Source of the DNA: Owenia fusiformis
Lineage: Eukaryota; Annelida; Polychaeta; Sabellida; Oweniidae
DNA length: 64,000 nucleotides
Direction: 5' to 3'
NCBI GenBank assembly: GCA_903813345.2
Contig: CAIIXF020000011.1
Coordinates: forward strand, 33,722,166 to 33,786,165
Below, one piece after another: positions 1 to 11,322 of the stretch (position 1 is its first letter; the number at the start of each line of letters is the position of its first letter). Below the pieces are notes generated by a model that was not told the origin of the DNA, did no database searches, and saw only the letters and a program-made list of their open reading frames with translations. The position numbers and the translations under genes are program-made.

Positions 1-1757
1 TATGTCTGGAGAGAGCATTGATAAATCCATATTTGGCCAAATGTAGTGTGCCATCTCTGATCTGCTTTCACAACGTGAATTTTCATGGTGGAGTCAAATA
101 CCATCTTTGGGTCTAAAATCAGTATTTTATATTTTCTCCCAGTGTCTGAAAGCTACTTGGTACATATGCATACATATGAGCAAAGACCATTTTGTGAAAA
201 ACAATACATTTTGGGTCATTCATGATTTTATAAATGCCCATCTCCAGAACAATTACCATAAATGTTATCATCATGGACATGTCATCCCTTATCCCATATT
301 GTTGAAAAAGCACTAAAACCAGCAGAAATCCAGTTCATTTGTTCAAGACGCACATTCAACTGCCATCAGCATGTATTTTATTTGCCATACTTATTTATCT
401 CCATGTACAGTGTATATACTGTACTGTCACTGTACCTCAATGTTTTAGTGAATGGTGTTTGAATTAAGTGTAACTACATACTGTTAATATACTCTCAAAA
501 TCCTGTATTTCTGTTTTTTATTGAAATATGTAGATGCGAAGGAGATAGTCGTTACTTAGATGGCTCAGTTTGCACAGGAGGTATGGCTATCCCAGTTGTC
601 CTCTGGATGTGATATTTTCAAGTTGTAAAGAATGATGGTCAGTGTCCAGAAACAGTGTCTCATTCATCCATTGTGTGTGGCAATATACAAGAGATAGTCT
701 CCCTTTATTATCTGATCATTTATATGACACGCCTAAAACAGGGAGCTATCACTCATACCTCATTTTGAAAATCAAAAGAAAGCCAAAGGATGACATGAGA
801 AAAATTCAGTCTGAAAACTGCTAAATTTAGCATGTGATATACATGTAAATTATTCGATGTAAGTGATATTGATTGAACATTTTAGCTAAATGTTAAACAA
901 TTTTTGACAATATTGATAAATTTTTTAGTTACTGTAGATATCCATTGAAATATGAACTGATGAGATTGCTCCTATTTATAGCCTAGTACAATGCTTAAAT
1001 TAAATCTGAGCAAAATTTAGTTTCACCAAGGTGGTCATATTTGAGACTTTACAGACAGATTTTTGGGAATATAATAGAGATGAAAAGAGACTGTTGTTAT
1101 TATATTAATATGAATGATATTTATAGAGTATTTATATATGTGTGGGTGTTATGTATACTGTTTGTTACTATGGTAACTGTCTCATTGTTACTTTGACAAC
1201 CATTCTCAAAACATTTGTAAATGTTGTTGATTTTTGGATTCAGCAGTCATGTATGCAGGAACAAAGATTCTGACCATTTGCATGCAATGAACAAATACAA
1301 TATTATGGGGTCTTTCGGTGATAATTTAGATTTCTAGGAGTTATGCATTTTCCTTGTGGGTAAAAAATGAACAAAGGTGATACATATTCATTATTTTGCA
1401 AAATAAATTGATAAATAATAATGTGTGACATCAATAAATCTGTGATCAAGATATTTGTACATAATTGAATGATAGAAAATGATACAGTTGAGTCTTGTTG
1501 GTGTATAATTTTTGGTACATGTATAATTTTTTAGTCAGGCCGGCACATTTTATTTGAGTGATACCAAATGATTTGATGTGCTCACATACCTATGGTTACG
1601 TAATAGATTGAATCTAGATAGGATTGTCAAAATTGAAAATCTATATTTTAGTTGCATTAAATCTTAATGTTTAATTAACAAAACCAGAATTGTGAAATCA
1701 TGTCACTTCAAATTATGCTTGTTTAAAATTCAGTAGGTTATGAAACCCCTGTAAGAA

Positions 1758-1842
1758 GTGTAACCTTTTAAGAAAAACTGTTGGAGGACATTGTTAAAGA
1801 ACTGTACCCTTTTAAGTAAAACTGTGGGAGGACATTGTTATA
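1758..1842. repeat. Local tandem duplication, about 43-bp unit, two copies
   Basis: Two adjacent near-identical segments each contain CCTTTTAAG, then AAAACTG, then GGAGGACATTGTTA. They differ by a few substitutions. Confidence 0.6.
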
Positions 1843-2047
1843 ACTCAGGTATTATTACACCCTATTTGACACCCCCTTGTTTTGTCAGTTAATGACACTA
1901 TGTATGCTGTATATTATGTATGAAACCATATGATATTGGCAAGGATTCTCCCTCATGTTGTTCACTCGTTGTCATGGTAATCATGCTTTGAATTTAACAG
2001 ACAGCCTTGGGATACATTATTTCTTAGAACTGAAAGTCCATAAACTA

Positions 2048-2207
2048 CAGTAAAACTTGTGTATATTGAACATTTTCTGTTGAGAAAAAATGTTCAGTGT
2101 TGGTAGGTGTTCACTACATGGACCACAGTTGAGTTTTGCAGAGAAAGGTTGTCCGCGAGAGACATGTGTTCACTAGAAAGAGGTGTTCACTTAGACAGGT
2201 TTTACTG
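2048..2207. mobile_element. Small TA-flanked MITE, 160 bp
   Basis: The left end reads CAGTAAAACTTGTGTA and the right end is its approximate reverse complement, TAGACAGGTTTTACTG. Both ends are flanked by TA (2046-2047 and 2208-2209), as expected for Tc1/mariner-type insertion. The interior holds repeated GTGTTCACT words and no protein. Confidence 0.65.
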
Positions 2208-3125
2208 TAATTGTTATTTTCTATCAGGAAGATTGCATATTAAACATTTTCTACCTGATTGATTAAAAATATGAAATTATAAGGAGTAATTTGAAATAGT
2301 CGTACACTTGTTAAAATTCAAATACAAATGGTGCCAAGTCTATGTTGTTCTTTACAAATGAAGCCAGGCAGAAAGAATGAGTAAACTGTTATTAATATGG
2401 ACCTTTCACAGTTCTAAATTTGTACATCTGGTCCTACCTTAAAGTTTTCGTGTTATCCTTGCAAATTCCTCTATGTTATCTATTATCTATCTAAGTGTGA
2501 TCTCCATGACAATATTGAGAAAGGGTGTCAAAATTAATGTACATATTGTATGGCAATTGTTTTCTATGTTTTGATAATACTTAGAACTAGGTACTGTATG
2601 CTAATAAGTTTAAATTGTGTTCTAAGGTGTAAACAAAGATTTCAGCAATATATTGAATTTAACTTAATAAAACCCATTGATTCTAGTTGGTTGGTTATTA
2701 AAACAAGTGTGATTATGCATAAGTTATCGTACAAGGAATATCCCCAAGTCTGATTTTTTGACAATGTACAGTCAGTGCCAAGACACTGTTGCATGCCTTT
2801 TACCAGACAACTGCTTGTGCCTCTTTTTGCCAAATACACTCATTGCAAATTCAATGGTGAATCAATTATGTATAATTAGTAAAAGCTAACACCCGTGTCA
2901 GCATCACTGGCTTACCTGTAAACCTGTAAAAAATCAGATGTAGACACATTTGTGATAAGAAGGGATATGTTCAGCCTAAACTGGCTTCACTTAAAAATAT
3001 CTGATAGGTTTCAGAGAGTAATATGAAAGTGCAGAATAATTTTAGTTAATCAATCAATCAATTTTTGTTAATCAAGATAATTGTACCTAATTGAATGATA
3101 CAACGTGATCCAGTTTAAACCAATT

Positions 3126-3150
3126 ATGTCACCACCAGAAGTGGTGACAT
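3126..3150. repeat. Perfect short palindrome
   Basis: ATGTCACCAC and GTGGTGACAT are exact reverse complements separated by CAGAA. A diverged GTGGTGACATAATGTCA follows about 20 bp later. Similar words occur in the intron repeats at 5581-5925, so this is probably a piece of a dispersed repeat and not a regulatory site. Confidence 0.6.
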
Positions 3151-3410
3151 ATTGTTATATTTTACCATGTGGTGACATAATGTCATGCTTATGCCTTGTT
3201 TTAAACCTTTCAAGGGTCAATTTAAATTGCACAATGATGAATAATGTATACCAATGAATGTTATAACCTGACTTATTATAAATAATCAATTGGGCATGGC
3301 CAAAATGTTTTGAGAAAGCATTGCCAACTTGTACAGTATATTATTAAGGTTTGTGATGGCATTTTTGAACACTGCCATTGTTTATTGTTTTGTCATGAAC
3401 TTGGAAATTA

Positions 3411-3416
3411 AATAAA
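3411..3416 (+). promoter_or_regulatory. Polyadenylation signal AATAAA, plus strand
   Basis: AATAAA occurs at the end of the long AT-rich stretch and just before a short tandem repeat. It would suit the 3' end of a transcript coming from the left of the window. A bare hexamer is weak evidence in AT-rich DNA. Confidence 0.3.
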
Positions 3417-3422
3417 AGCTGA

Positions 3423-3567
3423 AGATAGAAACCACTGTTATTGAGTCATTTGTATTTATCTACTACTATAAGATAGAAAACCACTGTTATTGAGTCATTT
3501 GTATTTATCTACTACTATAAGATAGAAAACCACTGTTATTGAGTCATTTGTATTTATCTACTACTAA
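3423..3567. repeat. Tandem repeat, 49-bp unit, three copies
   Basis: Three near-perfect copies begin AGATAGAAA and contain CCACTGTTATTGAGTCATTT; copies start at 3423, 3471 and 3520. Confidence 0.85.
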
Positions 3568-4202
3568 TACTTGTCATACTGTTATTCCACAGAATGATGC
3601 TTGATAGATATATGGTGTAGATGAATTTCTGCCCGTCCATTTGTCTTGTTTGTTTATTTGGACAAAATTGCTCAATCCAAAAGGCTTCAAAATTAAGAGA
3701 AATGATCTTTTCTGTCTAGATTTGCTCCTTTTTTGCGTCACCATTTATGAGAATATTTTCTTTAGTATCACTGAGTATGATTATGCAAAATAAACAACTT
3801 GAGTTCCTGTAGCAATATTCGGGAACTAAAATCATCTCTTGATGTGATCGACCACGTAAAACAAGTAGAATATTGGACTTTAGCCCAACAAATTAGATGC
3901 GAATGAGGAAAATATCAGTATCTTCAATATCTGGTCCACATCATTTGAGACTGAATGTTATAATTTATATGAATGCTTAACTACAACTACTTATGATGTT
4001 ATGAGTATTGTTTTACAAAGTTTTTCACACTTAGAGGTGTAACATCTAGTTTCTTACTGAAATATTGAAGTAATTTTTCAAATACAAGAATTCGTATAGT
4101 TTGTTCCACCTTATAGCACACTACCCTACCACGTGACCACCGGGTGTGGATAAACCAGAAAAAATAATTAACAAAGCAATTGCAAATATTATGTCTCAAG
4201 TT

Positions 4203-4208
4203 TTTATT
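4203..4208 (-). promoter_or_regulatory. Polyadenylation signal for the ITIH-like gene
   Basis: TTTATT on the plus strand gives AATAAA on the minus strand, about 95 bases past the stop codon at 4303-4305. The distance suits a short 3' UTR. Confidence 0.5.
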
Positions 4209-4302
4209 TCAAAGCTAAAATTGCAGTCCTATTGTTGATTCTAATGTGTCATTAAGAAAACCTTCCTCAAGAAATTTCTTCCGACTCCGAGGTTGGAACA
4301 TC

Positions 4303-7300
4303 TTACATATTAAAATATTTCTTTGGAGTACGTTCTTGTGTTCGAGGAATGCGTTCCCGTGTTAGAGGACTACGTTCCTTTGTTAGAGGAATACGTCCCT
4401 GTGTTAGAGGATTGCGTTCTGGTGTCAGAGGAATACGTCCCTGTGCTAGAGGATTGCTTTCTGCTGTCAGAGGAGTACGTCCCTGTGTTAGAGAAATACG
4501 TCCCTGTGTTAGAGGATTGCGTTCCGGTGTCAGAGGAATACGTTCCTGTGTTAGAGGAATACTAATACGCTCCATAAGTTTATCAACGAAGAAAGATCGT
4601 CGTCTAACAAAGAAACATTTCCTGTAAGCATTCCAACGTACTGGATCGGGGACTCTGCTCCTTGCAAAATACAGATTTCCTGAAGCACGGTTCCATGGAA
4701 TGATGAATGCTTCGTTTGAGACAATTCCTAAAATGAAATAATAACTAATAATTATGCATGAATGCTGAATTTTTGAATTATTAATACTTAGGCTATATCT
4801 AGGGCATCTAGATGAAATATACTTATTTGAAGGGTGTCCAAGAAGATAAACAAGTATGCAGAGAAGTTTTATGAAGATGTCAAAAAGTTCCAAGAAAATA
4901 CAAATTCTGAATACCATGTTATGTTTGTTTTGAAAAAACAGAATTCACAAACCCTATAGGCCTTTTTCTGTGGTGAAGTTTCTGCAAGTCTGTGAGTTTG
5001 TTCTTTAATATGGGGTCTCCAAAAAAGTATTTCAAGAAATTCCGAAGTCTGGAACTTACCCATGACACCAGTAGCAGATCGACTAACTTCCTCTTGTCCA
5101 ACTGACACGCTGAAGTCAATGTTCTTATGAGTGCCCCTATAAACCTTTAGTTCAATATTTTCATACTTTATGGTCCACCCCTCTAAATGGTCTTCCACTA
5201 TTCCACCAGAGACACTAAAGTTTCCTTCGATCACCTCAGCGCCATCTGCATTTACTTTGAGGACGCTTGGCCCAGGGATCGACATGGTGAGAGAATCCAC
5301 ATGGATGGCAAGTTTTTGTCTGCGATACTTACTCGAACGATATCTCCCTCTTCGAGCTAATTTTGCAAACGTTGCATTTATTTCTGGAAGTAAAAAAATT
5401 GAACTCATAGGTATAAAAACTCGATATTCTGTCTGGACATTCATGGAGCATTTTTATGATGGTCTCAGTACATTTATATGTACAGAACAACATATAGAGG
5501 CATAACATTTTGACAGATGCATTAGAACTATAAAACAAGGCATAAACATGCAACATATCTCCAGCTGTCATTTATTATGTAGACGCCGAACACCAAACGC
5601 CAAACCCCGAACACCGTCCACAAAAAGTTGGAGACTATGTCTATAACAATATGTCACGACTTCTGGTGAGGATATAACAAAACATTTCAAGTCCATGTGA
5701 ACACTACTTCTTAAAAATGTTACAAGTCTTATTTGTTGCCATGGTAACAGATATTGGCAGAAATATTTTGGAACATGTTTATATATAATGTTACAGTAAA
5801 AATTTGAAGTCAGTCCAAACAGAATGTGTTACAGACGCCGAACGGCGGCCGCCAAACACCACACACAAAAAAGAAAATATAACAATATATTATCACTTTT
5901 GGTGATTACATAATACTATATCAGAACTTTTTTCAGATAATTTTTCTCGTATGATTTAAGTGACAACTCACCAACACCATTCATGTTCAGATACGTAAAG
6001 GAAGTCCCAGCTTGGCCATACACATCAAAACAAAGATCTTTTCTCCCACCAGTAGACATTGGTACTTTAACTCGAACATGGGGATCGCCTAGAAACATTT
6101 TAAAATAAATTTGTACTTTTATTGCAAATCAGGTACTCGTATTTAATGTATAAAGTGTTGGTGGTTACTGGTATAAAATATAATCGACAGACATAAATGA
6201 ACATTCAAAACTATATGTTCTGTTTATGAAGTTTTGTGGCCATTCGTTCACTTGGATTTACATCTCTAAATGACTACTTTTCATTGACATGCTGATAGAC
6301 CATCGATTAATTGAGTGTCTTGCTCAGATGAAAATAACAAAAACTATGTGCTTAAAATAGCTATGACGTCTCCACAATTTTTAATAGAAATGATTCCCAA
6401 CCAAAACCGTAAAAATTATAATCCATTGAAGTGTATTTATTTCTTCGTAAGTTTAAGTTTTGCCTTGTCTATTTAGACTCAACTTATCATGGAGCTGGCT
6501 TCGTCCCTGAAAATGGTTACTTTTTTATTTTTATGAGATGGTTTTTAAAGGAAACATTATCATACCACAAACTGTGAACGGCACCTTGTCGGATGGGTTC
6601 CTACATTCTAAGTTCCCACAATCCCCTGTATCCCTACACTGTCCACACACCCCTTCGATACAAAATGGTAGACCCGTATTACAATCTTCATCTCCAGAAC
6701 ACGCCATGTGTGAGAGTGGGTCTTGCTCATTTCCAAGACCAGGAGGGGGTGGCGGACGCTGATCACCTAAAATACCATTACATAGATATACGACAAATTA
6801 ACGTCATCAGAAATTCAAAAGTATGGTTTGGAACCTCATTGACACGGCTATCAGTGTTTCCGTCTTATAAGCAGTAGTTACATTATTACATTCATTATTG
6901 CGATTTTGACGATTTTTGCTCACTTTAAATTCAGATAGTCATAAAATACTATATACGAGTATTTCACTGATGATATGTAAATTCCTTCTTCATGATATGT
7001 TTGCTTTTGAATAATTCTGACAAAAACCATGGCAACGTGTTACTTTCAGGGACAATAAACTAAACAGGATTACTACCATCTGCCTAGAGATATATTCGCA
7101 ACATTTACATATCAATATAAATTGATTAAGATGTCATTGATTTCACAAGAATAAGTCTTGGTATTGCTTGATAATATACTTATCATAATTCAGTAAAAAT
7201 GACGTGTTTAGGTGTCTCGAAGTCAGAAAGAATATTTGCTACATTTTCTTGTAGTAAATCCGTGGACTTCTGAATAGAAAATAATAATTAAGTCATCATC

Positions 7301-7788
7301 ATTTGTCGTTTTTTATTCGTCATGGTTTCCTTGTAATAAGGTCCTTATTTTGAATATACTTTCAACAAATAGCCCCTGGCCGGGTATATAACCTACAGCT
7401 TTTTATGTTTTTGTTCGCAGTGACTCAGAAACATGACCTTATACTATAGTCCAATTATACAACTTTAGTTAAAATCATATAAACAAATCTTACCTTCTAC
7501 AACTGAACATAGAAGAAGAGCTGGAAATAAATAATATTCTTGTGCATTACAAAATTAAAAACTAACCAGAACTGATCATATTGATTAGACAAACTCTTTC
7601 AGAAGAATGATTTAGTAAAGAAAGTGGAAACATGTATATCACAAAATAGAACAAACATAAATTCTAAAAACTGTCATATAATATTCCATGAAAAAACATG
7701 CAATAAAAACGTTTTATTTACTTCGGAAGTACTCACCATTGATAGCCGAAAATACCAATAAAAACTTAAAACTTCGAAATGCGTCCAT
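4303..7788 (-). CDS. Secreted protein with ITIH-type C-terminal domain and heptapeptide-repeat tail (six exons, 381 aa)
   Basis: Exons on the minus strand are 7788-7737, 7520-7494, 6766-6566, 6088-5972, 5383-5060 and 4727-4303. Every intron is GT-AG and all phases agree, giving 1146 nt. Residues 1-27 form a hydrophobic signal peptide split over two exons. Residues 28-93 begin with a run of five prolines and hold eight cysteines (49, 55, 62, 67, 70, 76, 81, 93) in a CxxDxDCxxG pattern. Residues 94 to about 295 resemble the ITIH heavy-chain C-terminal domain, starting GDPHVRVKVP and later showing LCFDVYGQAG, GVMG and KCFFV. In vertebrates this region is cleaved when heavy chains are joined to chondroitin sulfate or hyaluronan. 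The VIT and vWA domains of ordinary ITIH proteins (about 900 aa) are absent. Residues 297-373 are eleven heptads. An extracellular-matrix or coelomic-fluid role is inference. Confidence 0.85.
4330..4560 (-). repeat. 21-bp coding repeat, eleven copies (heptad [IN]PLTxxR)
   Basis: Eleven 21-bp units lie in the last exon of the ITIH-like gene. They encode heptads with consensus I/N-P-L-T-Q/P-E/G-R, giving a tail rich in proline, threonine and arginine. There is no internal stop and no indel that breaks the frame. Units differ at several codon positions, so this is not a fresh array. The antisense strand is also open across it, which follows from the 21-bp period and is not evidence of a second gene. 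Confidence 0.9.
5581..5925. repeat. Two diverged copies of a GACGCCGAACxCC repeat in intron 4
   Basis: Copies near 5581 and 5832 share AGACGCCGAAC, a CAAACxCC run, CACAAAAA, ATATAACAATAT and a TATCACTTxTGGTGA-like end. Both sit in the intron between exons 4 and 5. Related words occur near 3126. Confidence 0.5.
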
Positions 7789-8330
7789 CTTTCAACTAGA
7801 CTACTGCGTTTGACCGCATAGAAGATTTTAATTTGATATCATAAAATTACATTACTGACTGAAAAGAGATCTTGATAAGTTAATTGAAATTAAAATTTGT
7901 CTTTTGAAAACTATTGGTTTTTCAAGCATAGATGAAAGACTTTACAGTCGGTTGTTTTTCTCAAGATAGTGCATGGAAAATATTTATTCAACGGTTTCAA
8001 TTGATTACTGCTACTACTTGTACATATCATATTATTTCACATTTTAATCAGAATCACGTTCCTATACGTGAAGCAATCTATATTGTTTGTTTGTATCTTG
8101 GATTGCTTGTTGTCTGGCTAATGAAATACGTGGACTCTTGTATTTGATCTTCTCTGACATGTTATTTAATGTCATGTCATGTCTGAAATTCTCTTAATTA
8201 CCAGAGGCAACTGGTTAATTGCACATAAAACTTAGTGTTGTATCTAAAATTTCAAAGCATTTCCATATAATATTCCACTGCTGTCCTTTGATTCCTTATT
8301 TTCAAAAATGGGTTGTGTCCTCCACGTCCA
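7789..8330. other. Upstream flank of the ITIH-like gene
   Basis: This is the 5' flank of the minus-strand start codon at 7788-7786. I see no clear TATA box and no other gene; the core promoter cannot be placed from sequence alone. Confidence 0.3.
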
Positions 8331-8334
8331 CGCG

Positions 8335-9585
8335 GTGCCAACTACGACCGTTAATTTGAATTTTAGACCTACCGGGTGTTTAAAAATCAAGGATTGTGAG
8401 TCTCATACTGCATCGTAGTATTGTTCCATTAAAAGCAAAACAGAAATGCCTTTCTGGTGGTACTATCATACTGTTACACTCCCCTCCATAAGTTTGGCAA
8501 CCTTTTTCCCCCATTGAACTACGTGTTAAAGCCTCTTTACCTTTGAATTTTTATTTACTTAACCTGCGATGAAAATACTTATACTATTGATGGAAACGTA
8601 ATTTGACTTTAATTCCAAGACCTCCAAATTTTCTCAATTTTTTTCCTCAATTACAATAGGTCGAAAATTGATGATGAATTTGATGAATTTTTGAAAATCG
8701 ACATTCCCATGTTAACCAATGGGAAATGGTAGGTTTGCCGCAAGTCATATGACAGAATATCCATCCGTCTGAGTCCTTGCAAAAAATACGAGTTAGGCAG
8801 GTAATTGAATTTGCTAACTTTACTTAGCAAAAAATTGATATGTTTCTTCAGGTTCAACAAAGTTATAGGGCTTTAAGGTCAAAATTGTTTTTCAAAAAAC
8901 CTCTCCCATTGAAATAACACAGGAGGCGAAAAATAATTTTCAAAAACGACTTTGTAGCGCTGTAACTTTAACATTCATCAAATAAACTAAACACTTAGTG
9001 TTCAAAAAAGTTAGACAATTCAATTTTCTATATGGAAATATTTTTTGCTGAATCTTTTACTGAAAAGATATCCTGATTTCTGATTTGCCCTGAACCCTCC
9101 ATTTCCCACTGGATTACATGAGAATGACGATTTTCAAAAATTCATCAAATTTATCATCAATTTTCGACCTATTGTAATTGAGGAAAAAAATTGAGAAAAT
9201 TTGGAGGTATTGGAAATAAAGTCAAGTTATGTTTCCATCAATATCATAAGTTATTTCATCCCCGGTTAAGTAAATAAAAATTCAAACGTAAAGATACTTT
9301 AACACGTAGTTCAATGGAGAAAAAAGGTTGCCAAACTTATGGTGGGGAGTGTATATAGAGTTCCTCCTTTTAGCGGCGTTTGGGTCCCCCGCTGTGAATA
9401 GGGCTTCTAACAGCTGGAGACCAAACCCTGCTAAAACGAGGGACTCTATACAATAAAGCAGTGCACCGACAGAAAAGCATTTTTGTTTTCCTTTGAATGG
9501 ATTGAAGAAAAACGGCGCAGTGTGAGACTCACAATCCTTGCTTTTCAAACACCTGGTGGAATAACGGTCGTAGTTGGCAACCCGT
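8335..9585. mobile_element. Outer foldback element interrupted by a younger MITE
   Basis: Left arm (about 8335-8476) and right arm (about 9440-9585) are inverted copies. They share GCCAACTACGACCGTTA, GGTGTTT and CAAGGATTGTGAGTCTCA. A central hairpin with TATAGAG / CTCTATA ends lies at about 9352-9450. The left arm is cut at a TA by the MITE at 8477-9351; the right arm shows the uncut sequence around TATAGAG. Confidence 0.65.
8477..9351. mobile_element. Foldback MITE, copy 1, 875 bp, TA target duplication
   Basis: The ends are CACTCCCCTCCATAAGTTTG and its reverse complement, with TA at 8475-8476 and 9352-9353. Each arm is a long inverted repeat of roughly 250 bp that carries TTGGCAACC, TGAACTACGTGTTAAAG and the GGTCGAAAATTGATGAT block. 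Terminal form and TA duplication fit a non-autonomous Tc1/mariner-type element. No transposase is encoded. A near full-length sibling lies at 21963-22848. Confidence 0.85.
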
Positions 9586-9599
9586 GACATTTAGGATTG

Positions 9600-10327
9600 G
9601 GGGTGTAGGGAATTAAATAATGTATTATCTCTGAAACTGATCTACAGTTTTTTTTAAATTTACACACTGGTAAGTTTAATAATTAAATTTAATTTTAGAA
9701 AATACATATCATAGGCCATATTGCTCTTGGAAAAATACAAGTTTTCAATTTTTGTCAAAGTAAATATATTACTGGGTATAATTCATCATATTATGTATCA
9801 ATATAAAGTATAAAAATCATTTTTCCAAAGTGTATTTTCATGTTTAAATTCTAACTAGAAATATCGATTTTGCTATCACCGTGTAAATAGAACAGCAGTA
9901 AACACAGAGCAAGCTATAACATTTGAATCGATATCTGTCGCTTAAAACTAGTACACTGTTTGTCTATCATTTGACGATATTTGAAATAGAAAGTTCTCAT
10001 TGGCTAAACCAGAGTTGGTACAGTCGACTTTCATGTGTGAGTTCTGGGGTTGTACGAGTTGACATCGTCAGATGACCATAGAGGGTAGGAATGAATAATA
10101 TGAGTGTGATTTTGGGAACGAGTGAACCTTTGGCAAGTGGATCACGGCTGATCGGTCTTGGATATTTGGCACATGATAAACTGGAGTATAAAAGGTACGC
10201 CTTTGATAAGTAGTAGTTAGAGACTTATATTATATTATATACTTGATACTGCGATATGTAGAACGTTAGTTAGCTCGTGATTTGGGAAGCTGGGTCTACA
10301 TAAGCTCCTATTCATCGGCCGGTGTAC
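9600..10327. other. Intergenic stretch with one TATA-like site
   Basis: No gene is recognised. A TATAAAAG occurs at 10187-10194. Confidence 0.3.
10187..10194 (+). promoter_or_regulatory. TATA-box-like sequence TATAAAAG
   Basis: TATAAAAG in an otherwise gene-free stretch, followed about 30 bases later by AGTAGTTAGAGAC, a possible start site. No downstream plus-strand gene is seen; it could be the promoter of an old mobile element. Confidence 0.25.
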
Positions 10328-10736
10328 GTGTCCCCAGTGGTCATTCGAAAGCTAGTTTTTAGGCCAGGGTGCATGTTCGGAATTTTTCTGTATTCCTCAA
10401 TTGAGTCACATGTTATTTTTCAAAAGGAATCACTCCTTCCCCACATTGTCTACATCTTCCAGGTTTGCACAAAGAGTGCACTTATGTGCCTAGAAAAGCC
10501 TTGTGAGAAGATTTGTTTTGTAAATTGTATAAAAACGAGAAAATTCAGTGAAAAATATTTCTGAATTTTTTCCACTGAATATTCTTGTTTTTTATTCATT
10601 TTATCAAAACATTGTGGGGAAAGGAGTGATTCATATTTGAAAAATAACATGTGACCCTATTGAGGGTTGCAGCAAAGTTCCGAACATGCACCCTGACCTT
10701 AAGCTTTTTTTCCGTTTGAGACTATTTAGGGGACAC
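10328..10736. mobile_element. Foldback MITE, about 409 bp
   Basis: The ends are GTGTCCCC and GGGGACAC. Inner arms are inverted repeats that contain CAGGGTGCATGTTCGGAA, TCACATGTTATTTTTCAAA and GGAATCACTCCTT versus their reverse complements. A hairpin occupies the centre. No coding content. The target duplication is unclear. Confidence 0.65.
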
Positions 10737-10737
10737 T

Positions 10738-11220
10738 TCAACCCATCATTTGGTTACAGTTGGTAACCTGATCCCTTTCTGTCGACATCTTGTATGGACC
10801 TGGCCAGGATGCAGTCCTCTTACCGCCTTTTCTATCTGCCCGTCTCATGTTCTTTTTCAGAACCAAGGTACCAACTTCCAAATTCTGGTAGAATAATATA
10901 CATTATTAGATCAATACATTGACAAAAAGTTTAAAACAAGTATGTTATTTTGTTAACCATGTATACAAATTCTTGCAGTAAACTAAATATCAGTTTTATC
11001 GATTGAAGTAGTATTTAATACCTTTTGTGGATTTATTTTCCTATCATAGTTTCTCTTTTGTCGGTCCTGTACTCTCGATATATTTTGAAGGGCCTTCACA
11101 GCCATGATGGTTTTTAAACGTTTGTGTTGATTAACCGTTGCTGCTCCATCCTCAGATAAATCAGCAACCTCTTCACTCGATGAGCCCCCACGCTTGAATT
11201 CTTCTGGGATGACAGCTTCT
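10738..11220 (-). CDS. Integrase C-terminal exons, copy A (Ginger/KRBA2/Ty3 type)
   Basis: Two exons join in phase on the minus strand: 11220-11022 (EAVIPEEF...NYDRKINPQK) and 10884-10738 (NLEVGTLVLKK...GGKRTASWPGPYKM, stop at 10740-10738). The second exon has the small barrel typical of integrase C-termini, VGTLVLKKNxRxxDRKGGK...WxGPY, preceded by the usual AxxxIxxxQxRQKxxYDRK helix. Introns favour a Ginger-type DNA transposon or a KRBA2-like domesticated relative over an intact LTR element. The first exon stays open in both duplicate copies. The gene is split from its upstream exons by the TIR element at 11323-13892, so it is probably not functional. Family assignment is by recall of motifs, not a search. 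Confidence 0.55.
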
Positions 11221-11322
11221 CTATTTTAAATAATTAATCATAAACATGATCTACTGAAATAATTACGCCAAGCTTTATTCTGAATATTAACATTTTAGTC
11301 AAGTAGGACTCTACCACGCCTA

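Larger units (their letters stand above)
1..3420 (+). other. AT-rich stretch without a gene, possible long 3' UTR
   Basis: No reading frame here looks like protein. The stretch is AT-rich, rich in TGTA-type words, and ends at an AATAAA, so a long plus-strand 3' UTR whose coding part lies upstream of the window is possible. This is inference; transcript evidence is lacking. It contains one small MITE, one local duplication and one short perfect palindrome, listed separately. Confidence 0.3.

Noticed and set aside
4323-4627. Plus-strand open frames over the heptad repeat
   Set aside because: Antisense shadows created by the 21-bp period; the minus-strand exon has splice sites, phase and domain support.
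8651-8860. 69-aa minus-strand frame repeated at 22137-22346
   Set aside because: It lies inside the arm of a palindromic MITE; its conservation reflects the copy number of the element.
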